From DATCSE01 sp036568605 (GTDB lineage Bacteria > Pseudomonadota > Gammaproteobacteria > Burkholderiales > Burkholderiaceae_C), in contig DATCSE010000254.1 of NCBI GenBank assembly GCA_036568605.1, positions 1 to 5,350 on the forward strand: a DNA stretch of 5,350 nucleotides, in the 5' to 3' direction. Below the pieces are notes generated by a model. The model had not been told where the DNA came from and made no database searches. It worked only from the letters and a program-made list of their open reading frames with translations. Both the position numbers and the translations under genes were made by a program. Positions within the stretch are counted from its first letter, which is position 1, and every line of letters starts with the position of its first letter. Positions 1-5,350 of the stretch are shown here, in pieces.

Positions 1-1128
1 GCGCGACACCGCGCCCAGGTTCGCGAGCGTGGTGTTGTGCGCGATGCTGTGGTCCAGCACCAGGCCGAGCGACTTGCGGTCCTCGGTGACGTAGGCGATG
101 CCATGGGCGACCGCCTTCTGCACGCTGCTCACGTCGATCTCGCGCCCGTGCATCAGCGCCTGACCGCTGATGCGCCGGCCCCACGAGCGGCCGAACAAGC
201 TCATCGCGAGCTCGGTGCGCCCGGCACCCATCAGCCCGGCGATGCCGACGATCTCGCCGCGCCGCACGTTCAGGCTCACGCCCTTGACCACCTCGCGCTC
301 TGCGTGCAGCGGGTGGTGCACACGCCAATCGCGCAGCTCGAACACGGTCTCGCCGATCTTCGGCTTGCGCTTCGGGTAACGGTCGGCCATCTCGCGGCCG
401 ACCATGTGGTGGATGATCACGTTCTGCTGCGGCGGACCGTCAGCACAATCCATCGTCGCAACCGTCGCGCCGTCGCGCAGCACGGTGATCGAATCGGCGA
501 CCTTCGCGATCTCGTTGAGCTTGTGCGAGATCAGGATGCAGGCGATGCCGTGGCGCTGCAGCTCCAGCAGCAGTTCCAGCAGCGCATCGCTGTCGGTCTC
601 GTTCAGGCTCGCAGTCGGCTCGTCGAGGATCAACAGGCGCACTTCCTTGGATAGCGCCTTCGCAATCTCGACAAGCTGCTGCTTGCCGACGCCGATGTCG
701 CCGACCAGCGTGGCCGGCGATTCCTTCAGCCCGACCTTGGCCAGCAGCTCGCGCGCGCGGCGGTGCGCGAGCGTCCAGTCGATCACGCCGCCGCGTGCCG
801 GTTCGTTGCCGAGGAAGATGTTCTCGGCGATCGACAGCAGCGGCACCAGCGCCAGCTCCTGGTGGATGATGATGATGCCCAGGCGCTCGCTGTCGGCGAT
901 GCCGGCGAACTGCCGCTCGACACCGTCGAACAGGATCGCGCCTTCGTACGTGCCGTGCGGGTAGACGCCGCTCAGCACCTTCATCAAGGTCGACTTGCCG
1001 GCGCCGTTCTCGCCGACCACCGCATGGATCTCGCCTGCGCGCACGCGCAGGTTCACGTTGTCGAGCGCGACGACACCCGGAAAGGTCTTCCGGATGCCGC
1101 GCATCTCAAGCAAAAAGGTTTGTGTCAT
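1..1128 (-). CDS. gguA: Sugar ABC transporter ATP-binding protein, GguA/MmsA type (3' end outside window)
   Basis: The cytoplasmic ATPase of a monosaccharide importer (CUT2 family), which should pair with a permease just past the left edge. The 376 visible residues hold a complete first nucleotide-binding domain: Walker A GENGAGKST (39-47), Q-loop Gln90, signature-like IGVGKQQLVEIAKAL (145-159), Walker B LLILDEPT (165-172) with Glu170, and H-loop His202. A second domain starts near residue 262 with a degenerate P-loop GLMGAGRTE (298-306) and a VTEDRK segment (347-352), as is usual in CUT2 ATPases of about 500 residues; roughly the last quarter is missing. The variant signature GVGKQQ in place of LSGGQ is, from memory, typical of the GguA/MmsA subgroup rather than of XylG or RbsA. 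The ATG start at 1128 follows a weak GGAAG at 1143-1139 with a 10-base spacer. It lies 123 bases downstream of the ChvE-like gene on the same strand, matching the chvE-gguA-gguB order known from Agrobacterium. No disruption is visible. The family is certain; the exact sugar is not. Confidence 0.93.
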   Translation of the reverse strand, partial: MTQTFLLEMRGIRKTFPGVVALDNVNLRVRAGEIHAVVGENGAGKSTLMKVLSGVYPHGTYEGAILFDGVERQFAGIADSERLGIIIIHQELALVPLLSIAENIFLGNEPARGGVIDWTLAHRRARELLAKVGLKESPATLVGDIGVGKQQLVEIAKALSKEVRLLILDEPTASLNETDSDALLELLLELQRHGIACILISHKLNEIAKVADSITVLRDGATVATMDCADGPPQQNVIIHHMVGREMADRYPKRKPKIGETVFELRDWRVHHPLHAEREVVKGVSLNVRRGEIVGIAGLMGAGRTELAMSLFGRSWGRRISGQALMHGREIDVSSVQKAVAHGIAYVTEDRKSLGLVLDHSIAHNTTLANLGAVSR

Positions 1129-1170
1129 CGCAAGCTAACTTCCGGCTGCACGACTCGGTGCAACCAAGCG

Positions 1171-1207
1171 GCCGCCGCGGATCCGGCTTCGCCGGTCCGG
1201 TGGCGGC
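1171..1207 (-). repeat. Long imperfect hairpin in the chvE-gguA spacer
   Basis: Three paired blocks nest around a three-base loop. GCCGCC (1171-1176) pairs with GGCGGC (1202-1207), CGGA (1178-1181) with TCCG (1196-1199), and CCGGC (1183-1187) with GCCGG (1191-1195), around TTC (GAA in the transcript). Only a small internal loop and one bulged base interrupt the 15 pairs. No T-run follows on either strand, so it is not a standard intrinsic terminator. It lies between the stop of the binding-protein gene and the start of the ATPase gene. It is either an mRNA-stabilising or attenuating structure or part of a dispersed REP-like element. Confidence 0.65.
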
Positions 1208-1220
1208 GCCCCCTTGAGGG

Positions 1221-1239
1221 GGAGCGCCGAAGGCGCTCC
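1221..1239 (-). repeat. Perfect 8-bp hairpin just after the chvE stop codon
   Basis: GGAGCGCC (1221-1228) and GGCGCTCC (1232-1239) are perfect inverted repeats around GAA. A five-base stem, CCCCC (1209-1213) with GGGGG (1218-1222), overlaps one edge and could form an alternative fold. The hairpin starts 12 bases after the chvE stop on the transcript and has no U-tract. The G-run, hairpin, G-run pattern resembles dispersed intergenic repeats I recall from Comamonadaceae and relatives, but copy number cannot be judged from one window. A likely effect is protection of the upstream binding-protein mRNA from 3' decay, as described for REP sequences between malE and malF. Confidence 0.65.
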
Positions 1240-1251
1240 GGGGGTGGGTCA

Positions 1252-2316
1252 TCACTGCAGCTGCGAATCCTTGTAGTAGCCGCTGGTGACGAGCACCTGC
1301 TTGTAGTTCGAGCTGTCGACCGCGACGGGCTTCAGCAGGTACGAGGGCACGACCTTGACGCCGTTGTTGTAGGTCTTGGTGTCGTTGACCTCGGGCTGCT
1401 TGCCCGACAGGATCGCGTCGACCATGCCGACCGTCACCTTCGCGAGCTCGCGGGTGTCCTTGAACACGGTCGAGCTCTGCTCGCCGCGCAGCATGGACTT
1501 GACCGACGGGATCTCCGCGTCCTGCCCGGTCACGACCGGGCACGGCTGCGACGAGGTGCAGTAGCCCACGCCCTTCAGCGACGACAGGATGCCGATGGAC
1601 AGCCCGTCGTACGGCGACAACACCGCATGCACCTTCTCCTTGCCGTAGAACGCCGACAGCAGGTTGTCCATGCGCGCCTGCGCGACCGCGCCGTCCCAGC
1701 GCAGCGTGCCGACCTTGTCCATGCCCATCTGCTTGCTGCGCACGACCAGCTTGCCGCTGTCGATGTAGGGCTTGAGCACCGACATCGCGCCGTCGTAGAA
1801 GAAGAACGCGTTGTTGTCGTCGGGCGAGCCGCCGAACAGCTCGATGTTGAACGGGCCCTTGCCCTGCTTCAGGCCGAGCTTGTCGACGATGGAGCCGGCC
1901 TGCAGCACGCCGACCTGGAAGTTGTCGAACGTGGTGTAGTAGTCGACGTTCTTCGAGCCGCGGATCAGCCGGTCGTAGGCAATGACCTTGACGCCCTTGT
2001 CGGCAGCCTTTTGCAGCGCGTTGGACAGCGTCGTGCCGTCGATCGCCGCGATCACCAGCACCTTCGCGCCCTTGGTGATCATGTTCTCGACCTGCGCCAG
2101 CTGGTTCGGGATGTCGTCCTCGGCGTACTGCAGGTCGGTCTTGTAGCCCTTCTCCTTGAAGTACTTGACCATGTTCTCGCCGTCCGAGATCCAGCGCGCC
2201 GAGGACTTGGTCGGCATCGCGATGCCGATCGTGCCCTTGTCCTGCGCGAGCGCCGGCTGGAGCAGCCCGGCGAACCCGACGGCCGCGGCGGCCAGCCCCA
2301 TCATTAGCTTCTTCAC
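1252..2316 (-). CDS. chvE: ChvE-like periplasmic multiple-sugar-binding protein
   Basis: The periplasmic receptor of a CUT2 sugar importer (type I periplasmic-binding fold). Known ChvE proteins bind several aldose monosaccharides, including arabinose, xylose, glucose and galactose, and in Agrobacterium also present sugars to the VirA sensor. The 354-residue product begins with a Sec signal peptide, probably cut after PALA (A24/Q25). It then carries stretches I recognise as nearly identical to Agrobacterium ChvE: GIAMPTKSSARW (31-42), QYAEDDIPNQL (63-73), AIDGTTLS (91-98), AYDRLIR (113-119), FNIELFGGSPDDNNAFFFYD (156-175), SPYDGLSIG (234-242), GQDAE (264-268) and NGVKVVPSYLLKPVAV (318-333). 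Arg41, Asp115, Asn132, Asp237 and Asp266 are likely sugar contacts, inferred from the family. The start is GTG, supported by AAGGAG seven bases upstream. The only two cysteines, C253 and C259, lie in one loop. The gene sits 37 bases after the YtfQ-like gene and before the ATPase, so it is probably in the same operon. Recognition as a ChvE homologue is strong; the actual ligand range is inferred. Confidence 0.95.
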   Translation of the reverse strand: MKKLMMGLAAAAVGFAGLLQPALAQDKGTIGIAMPTKSSARWISDGENMVKYFKEKGYKTDLQYAEDDIPNQLAQVENMITKGAKVLVIAAIDGTTLSNALQKAADKGVKVIAYDRLIRGSKNVDYYTTFDNFQVGVLQAGSIVDKLGLKQGKGPFNIELFGGSPDDNNAFFFYDGAMSVLKPYIDSGKLVVRSKQMGMDKVGTLRWDGAVAQARMDNLLSAFYGKEKVHAVLSPYDGLSIGILSSLKGVGYCTSSQPCPVVTGQDAEIPSVKSMLRGEQSSTVFKDTRELAKVTVGMVDAILSGKQPEVNDTKTYNNGVKVVPSYLLKPVAVDSSNYKQVLVTSGYYKDSQLQ

Positions 2317-2323
2317 GTTACGT

Positions 2324-2329
2324 CTCCTT
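2324..2329 (-). promoter_or_regulatory. Ribosome binding site that fixes the GTG start of chvE
   Basis: AAGGAG on the minus strand is followed by a seven-base spacer and then GTG at 2316-2314. The downstream in-frame ATG codons (residues 5 and 6) would shorten the basic n-region of the signal peptide and lie too far from this site, so GTG is the preferred start. Confidence 0.8.
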
Positions 2330-2353
2330 CTGTCGTGATTGTCCCGCTGGAAC

Positions 2354-3316
2354 TCAATATTTCCGGTTCGGGAACTCTTTGGCGGCGACCTCCATCGGGA
2401 AGATCGACTCCTGCGTGACGATGCGCTTGGGCAGCGTCTTGCCGGCCACCAGGTCCTTCACCGCCTGCATCAGCTGCGGCCCGAGCAGCGGGCTGCATTC
2501 GACGCTGACGTTGAGCTTGCCGGCCATCATCGCCTCGAACGCGCCCTTCACGCCGTCGATCGAGATGATCGTGATGTCCTTCGCCGGTTTCAAGCCCGCT
2601 TCCTCGATGGCCTGGATCGCACCGATTGCCATGTCGTCGTTATGCGCGTAGAGCACGTTGATCTTCTTGCCCTCGGCCTTCAGGAAGGCTTCCATCACCT
2701 CCTTGCCCTTGGCGCGCGTGAAGTCGCCGGTCTGCGAGCGGATGATCTTGTAGCGCGGGTCGGCCTTGATGATCTCCTCGAAGCCCTTCTTGCGGTCGAT
2801 CGCCGGCGCCGAGCCGACCGTGCCCTGCAGCTCGACGATGTTGACGTCGCCCTGCCCCTTGTAGTTCTCGAGCAGCCAGCGGCCGGCCTTGCGGCCTTCC
2901 TCGACGAAGTCCGAGCCCATGAAGGTGACCCACAGCGAGTCGTCCTTCTCGTTGACCGCGCGGTCGGACAGGATGACCGGAATCTTGGCCGCCTTGGCCT
3001 CGCGCAGCACCGTGCCCCAGCCGGACTCGACCACCGGCGAGAACGCGATCACGTCGACCTTCTGCGCGATGAACGAGCGGATCGCCTTGATCTGGTTCTC
3101 CTGCTTCTGCTGCGCATCGGAGAACTTCAGGTCGATGCCCGCCTCGGCGGCGGACGACTTGATCGACTCGGTGTTCGCGGTGCGCCATTCGCTTTCCGCA
3201 CCGATCTGCGAGAAACCCAGCACGATCTTCTTCTGGGCCAGCGCGGCCAGCGGCAAGCCGGCCGCGAGGGCGGCGGCAGACAGCGTGGCCACGGCGTGGC
3301 GGCGTGAGTGGTTCAT
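2354..3316 (-). CDS. ytfQ: YtfQ-like periplasmic sugar-binding protein (galactofuranose/pentofuranose type)
   Basis: A second periplasmic binding protein of the CUT2 family, 320 residues, close to the length of E. coli YtfQ, which binds galactofuranose. The signal peptide has SRR followed by a hydrophobic run and is probably cut after ALA (A27/Q28). The mature part shares YtfQ's distinctive blocks: LGFSQIGAESEWR (33-45), QQKQENQIKAIRSFIAQ (69-85), SPVVESGW (93-100), VELQGTVGSAPAIDRKKGF (161-179), IIRSQTGDFTRAKGKEVMEA (191-210), YAHNDDMAIGAIQAI (223-237), and SIDGVKGAFEAMM (252-264). The ATG at 3316 follows AGGAG with a six-base spacer. The reading frame stays open upstream without a stop, but that stretch lies inside the dehydrogenase gene and is not coding. 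It begins 20 bases after the dehydrogenase stop and ends 37 bases before chvE. Its ligand may be galactofuranose, arabinofuranose or another aldose. Family assignment is firm; ligand is inferred. Confidence 0.93.
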   Translation of the reverse strand: MNHSRRHAVATLSAAALAAGLPLAALAQKKIVLGFSQIGAESEWRTANTESIKSSAAEAGIDLKFSDAQQKQENQIKAIRSFIAQKVDVIAFSPVVESGWGTVLREAKAAKIPVILSDRAVNEKDDSLWVTFMGSDFVEEGRKAGRWLLENYKGQGDVNIVELQGTVGSAPAIDRKKGFEEIIKADPRYKIIRSQTGDFTRAKGKEVMEAFLKAEGKKINVLYAHNDDMAIGAIQAIEEAGLKPAKDITIISIDGVKGAFEAMMAGKLNVSVECSPLLGPQLMQAVKDLVAGKTLPKRIVTQESIFPMEVAAKEFPNRKY

Positions 3317-3322
3317 GGTCGT

Positions 3323-3327
3323 CTCCT
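3323..3327 (-). promoter_or_regulatory. Ribosome binding site of the YtfQ-like gene
   Basis: AGGAG lies six bases upstream of the ATG at 3316 and decides this start over the much longer open frame. The same AGGAGACG octamer precedes chvE, so both binding-protein genes have matching strong initiation sites. Confidence 0.75.
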
Positions 3328-3336
3328 GCTTGCTGT

Positions 3337-4788
3337 TTAGGCGTTGGTATATGCCGTCTTCACGGCGGTGTAGAACTCGATCGCGTGGCGCCCCTGCTCG
3401 CGCGGCCCGTAGCTCGACCCCTTGCGGCCGCCGAACGGCACGTGGTAGTCGACCCCGGCGGTCGGCAGGTTGACCATCACCATGCCGGCACGGGCGTGGC
3501 GCTTGAAGTGCGTCGCGTATTTCAGCGACGTCGTGCAGATCCCGGCGCACAGGCCGAACGGGGTGTCGTTCGCGAGCGTCAGCGCCTCGTCGTAATCCTT
3601 CGCGCGGATCACGCAGGCGACCGGGCCGAAGATCTCCTCCCTCGCAATGCGGTGCTGCGGCTCGGCCAGGAACAGCGCCGGGCTCAGGTAGTGGCCGCGC
3701 GTCTCGCGCTGCAGCCGCTCGCCGCCGGTCAGCCAGACCGCGCCTTCGCGCCGGCCGATGTCGACGTACGAAAGGTCCTGCTCGAGCTGGGCCTCGCTGA
3801 CCACCGGGCCGATGTCCACGGCACGCTTCAGCGCATGGTCGACCACCAGCGCCTGCATCCGCTCGCGCAGCGCCTGCACGAAGCGGTCGTGGATGCCGGC
3901 CGTGACGATCAGCCGCGACGACGCAGTGCAGCGCTGCCCGGTCGAGAAGAACGCGCCCTGCACCGCACAGTCCACCGCGCGCGGCAGGTCGGCATCGTCG
4001 AGCACGACCAGCGGGTTCTTGCCGCCCATCTCGAGTTGCACCTTGGCGCGGCGCGCGCTCGCGGCTTTCAGCAGGCCCTCGCCGACCGACACGCTGCCGG
4101 TGAAGCTGATCGCATCGACCAGCGGATGCTCGACCATGGTCTGCCCCACGAGGCGCCCGCTGCCGATCACGAGGTTGAACGCGCCGGCCGGCAGCCCGGC
4201 GCGGCTGATGATCTCGGTCAGCGCCCAGGCGCAGGCGGGCACGATCTCGGCCGGCTTGAAGATCACCGTGTTGCCGTGCGCGAGCGCCGGCGCGATCTTC
4301 CACGCGGGAATCGCGAGCGGGAAGTTCCACGGCGTGATCAGCCCGACCACGCCGACCGGCTCGCGCGTGACCTCGACATCGACACCCGGCCGCACCGATG
4401 CGACGCGCTCGCCGGCGCTGCGCAGCGCCTCGCCGGCGAAGAACTTGAAGATGGACCCGGCGCGGGCCGCTTCACCGACCGCCTCGGGCAGCGTCTTGCC
4501 CTCCTCGCGGGCGAGCAGGCGACCGAGCTCTTCCTTGCGCGCCAGCACTTCGGTGCCGATCGCATCGAGCACGTCGAAGCGGCGTTGCGGCGTGCTGTCG
4601 GCCCAGGCTTGCTGCGCATCGGCCGCGGCACGGACCGCCGACTCGGTCTGCATCGCATCGGCACGCGCGAATTCGGCCACCACGTCGTTCAGGTCCGACG
4701 GGTTCTCGCTCACGCCGAGCGTGACGCCGGTTTCCCAGCGGCCATTGATGTAGTGCTTGAGCGTCTCCACGGGCTTCCGCGTCTCCAT
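3337..4788 (-). CDS. NAD(P)-dependent aldehyde dehydrogenase, probable 2-oxoglutarate-semialdehyde dehydrogenase
   Basis: A cytoplasmic aldehyde dehydrogenase of 483 residues, the normal length of the superfamily. It probably oxidises 2-oxoglutarate semialdehyde (2,5-dioxopentanoate) to 2-oxoglutarate, the last step of oxidative pentose, glucarate/galactarate and hydroxyproline breakdown. Key elements are intact: ITPWNFP with oxyanion Asn155, FKPAE with Lys178 and Glu181, the GSVSVG cofactor loop (231-236), LEMGGKNP with general base Glu253, FFSTGQRCTASSR with catalytic Cys287, EEIFGP with Glu385 (384-389), and PFGGRKGSSYG (451-461). The GQRCTASSRLIV context recalls the type II/III semialdehyde dehydrogenases (B. 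subtilis YcbD-like). It is first in the operon, directly ahead of two sugar-binding proteins, which favours a sugar-acid role. Start choice: ATG 4788 has no clear ribosome site; a GTG at 4770 (residue 7) is the alternative, and an in-frame stop lies upstream near 4844. The superfamily is certain, the substrate moderately so; other semialdehydes are possible. Confidence 0.9.
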   Translation of the reverse strand: METRKPVETLKHYINGRWETGVTLGVSENPSDLNDVVAEFARADAMQTESAVRAAADAQQAWADSTPQRRFDVLDAIGTEVLARKEELGRLLAREEGKTLPEAVGEAARAGSIFKFFAGEALRSAGERVASVRPGVDVEVTREPVGVVGLITPWNFPLAIPAWKIAPALAHGNTVIFKPAEIVPACAWALTEIISRAGLPAGAFNLVIGSGRLVGQTMVEHPLVDAISFTGSVSVGEGLLKAASARRAKVQLEMGGKNPLVVLDDADLPRAVDCAVQGAFFSTGQRCTASSRLIVTAGIHDRFVQALRERMQALVVDHALKRAVDIGPVVSEAQLEQDLSYVDIGRREGAVWLTGGERLQRETRGHYLSPALFLAEPQHRIAREEIFGPVACVIRAKDYDEALTLANDTPFGLCAGICTTSLKYATHFKRHARAGMVMVNLPTAGVDYHVPFGGRKGSSYGPREQGRHAIEFYTAVKTAYTNA

Positions 4789-4871
4789 GCGGTTTGTTGC
4801 CGCGGATCGTACGGAGCCGAGGCATTCCTTTCTAATAGATTTTCAGGCCCGATCCATATACGATTTTGGAT
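4789..4871. promoter_or_regulatory. Divergent control region between the sugar operon and the LysR gene
   Basis: This 83-base spacer separates the first codons of the dehydrogenase and the regulator, the usual arrangement in which a LysR protein controls itself and the divergent operon. It is AT-richer than its surroundings between 4826 and 4871. Visible elements are TCTA-A-TAGA (4831-4839), a direct repeat of GATTTT 24 bases apart (4838-4843 and 4862-4867), and overlapping dyads near the regulator start. A TATTAG at 4837-4832 on the minus strand could be a -10 box for the operon, but no good -35 box stands upstream, as expected for an activated promoter. Promoter positions are inferred. Confidence 0.6.
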
Positions 4872-4874
4872 ATG
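4855..4874. promoter_or_regulatory. Imperfect 20-bp dyad overlapping the LysR gene start, candidate operator
   Basis: CATAT (4855-4859) and ATATG (4870-4874) are inverted repeats ten bases apart, and seven of the ten positions of the 20-base window pair. A second dyad, ATCCA (4852-4856) with TGGAT (4867-4871), overlaps it with a different centre. The site includes the ATG of the regulator, so occupancy would fit negative autoregulation. It does not give an exact T-N11-A LysR box, so the assignment is tentative. Confidence 0.35.
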
Positions 4875-5350
4875 TCATCGGCCACCTACACCCATTGGTT
4901 CATTCGCGCCCGCCTGAAGACCCGCCAGCTGCTGCTGCTGGTCGCGATGGAGGAAGAAGGCAACATCCACCGCGCCGCACAGGTGCTCAACATGACCCAG
5001 CCGGCGGCCTCCAAGCTGCTGAAGGACCTGGAGGACATGCTGGGCGTCCAGCTGTTCGACCGCCTGCCGCGCGGCATGCGGCCGACCTGGTACGGGGAAA
5101 CCATGATCCGCCACGCGCGCATGGCGCTGGCCAGCCTGTCGCAGGCGCACGACGAGATCGACGCGCTGAAGGCCGGCCGCTACGGGCAGGTCAGCATCGG
5201 CGCGATCACCGCGCCCGGCATGACGCTGCTGCCGCCGGCCGTCGCGCTGGTCAAGCAGGAGCATCCCAGCCTGTGCATCTCACTGCAGATCGAGACCAGC
5301 GACGTGCTGATGGAGCGCCTCTCGCAAGGCAAGCTGGACATGGTGGTCGG
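4872..5350 (+). CDS. gbpR: LysR-family transcriptional regulator, GbpR-like (3' end outside window)
   Basis: The N-terminal 159 residues of a LysR-type regulator, usually about 300-330 long; the gene runs off the right edge. A winged helix-turn-helix spans about residues 16-75. It contains GNIHRAAQVLNMTQPAASKLLKDLEDMLG (30-58; recognition helix around TQPAASKLL) and the wing LFDRLPRGMRPTWYGE (61-76). A linker helix follows (about 77-101), then the first half of the periplasmic-binding-like effector domain from GQVSIGAITAPGMTLLPPAV (105-124). The start at 4872 is the first ATG after an in-frame TAG at 4836; a TTG two codons earlier is possible, and no good ribosome site is visible. It is transcribed away from the sugar operon. 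Its position and sequence style recall GbpR, which responds to sugars and regulates chvE in Agrobacterium. The LysR family is certain; the gbpR symbol rests on resemblance and synteny, and the effector is unknown. Confidence 0.88.
   Translation, partial: MSSATYTHWFIRARLKTRQLLLLVAMEEEGNIHRAAQVLNMTQPAASKLLKDLEDMLGVQLFDRLPRGMRPTWYGETMIRHARMALASLSQAHDEIDALKAGRYGQVSIGAITAPGMTLLPPAVALVKQEHPSLCISLQIETSDVLMERLSQGKLDMVV

Noticed and set aside
865..877. GAT trinucleotide microsatellite
   Set aside because: It encodes the four isoleucines (85-88) just before the Q-loop of the ATPase, a hydrophobic strand expected there; four units are too few to suggest a phase-variable repeat.
1171..1239. Intrinsic terminator ending the operon after chvE
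   Set aside because: Stems are GC-rich but no T-run follows on the minus strand, and the ATPase gene continues downstream in the expected order.
763..2307. Long plus-strand open frame of 514 codons antisense to chvE and gguA
   Set aside because: It is a GC-driven shadow: arginine-, histidine-, aspartate- and leucine-rich with no recognisable domain, opposite two clearly conserved genes, and it spans their intergenic hairpins.
3299..3306. Twin-arginine export signal in the YtfQ-like protein
   Set aside because: The leader has SRR but then HAVA rather than the usual x-F-L-K; the short hydrophobic core and ALA cleavage site fit ordinary Sec export, and this family binds no cofactor needing Tat.
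2354..4330. A single 658-codon minus-strand gene including the YtfQ-like protein
   Set aside because: Only the part from ATG 3316 is conserved and begins with a signal peptide and good ribosome site. The upstream part is an out-of-frame reading of the dehydrogenase gene.
3304..4917. Plus-strand open frame of 537 codons antisense to the dehydrogenase
   Set aside because: Same compositional signature without any family motif, and it runs into the start of the LysR gene in another frame. The minus-strand dehydrogenase explains the region.

Overview
This window reads as part of a sugar-uptake and sugar-oxidation locus from a high-GC (about two-thirds G+C by eye) Gram-negative bacterium. The protein sequences and the style of the intergenic hairpins suggest a betaproteobacterium of the order Burkholderiales. 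That placement is an inference; no rRNA or other phylogenetic marker is present.

Layout: four genes lie on the minus strand, in transcription order from right to left. They are an NAD(P)-dependent aldehyde dehydrogenase of the 2-oxoglutarate-semialdehyde type (4788 to 3337), a YtfQ-like periplasmic sugar-binding protein (3316 to 2354), a ChvE-like periplasmic sugar-binding protein (2316 to 1252), and a double-domain sugar ABC ATPase of the GguA/MmsA type (1128 to 1, cut by the window edge). Gaps are 20, 37 and 123 bases, so a single operon is likely. The 123-base gap holds two consecutive hairpins that may set the ratio of binding protein to ATPase. A LysR-family regulator (4872 onward, cut by the right edge) is transcribed divergently from an 83-base shared control region.

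How it fits together: the two binding proteins capture monosaccharides in the periplasm and the ATPase powers import through a permease that should lie just beyond the left edge. The dehydrogenase catalyses the last step, to 2-oxoglutarate, of oxidative (Weimberg-type) pentose or of hexarate catabolism. The LysR protein resembles GbpR, which controls chvE in Agrobacterium, so sugar-responsive control from the divergent promoter is the likely logic.

Nothing here looks like a wholly undescribed system. The points most worth a second look are the tandem pair of different binding proteins upstream of one ATPase, the structured chvE-gguA spacer, the dyad overlapping the regulator start, and a paired-cysteine loop in the ChvE homologue. 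There are no tRNAs, rRNAs, insertion sequences, CRISPR arrays or gene-free stretches over 300 bases.
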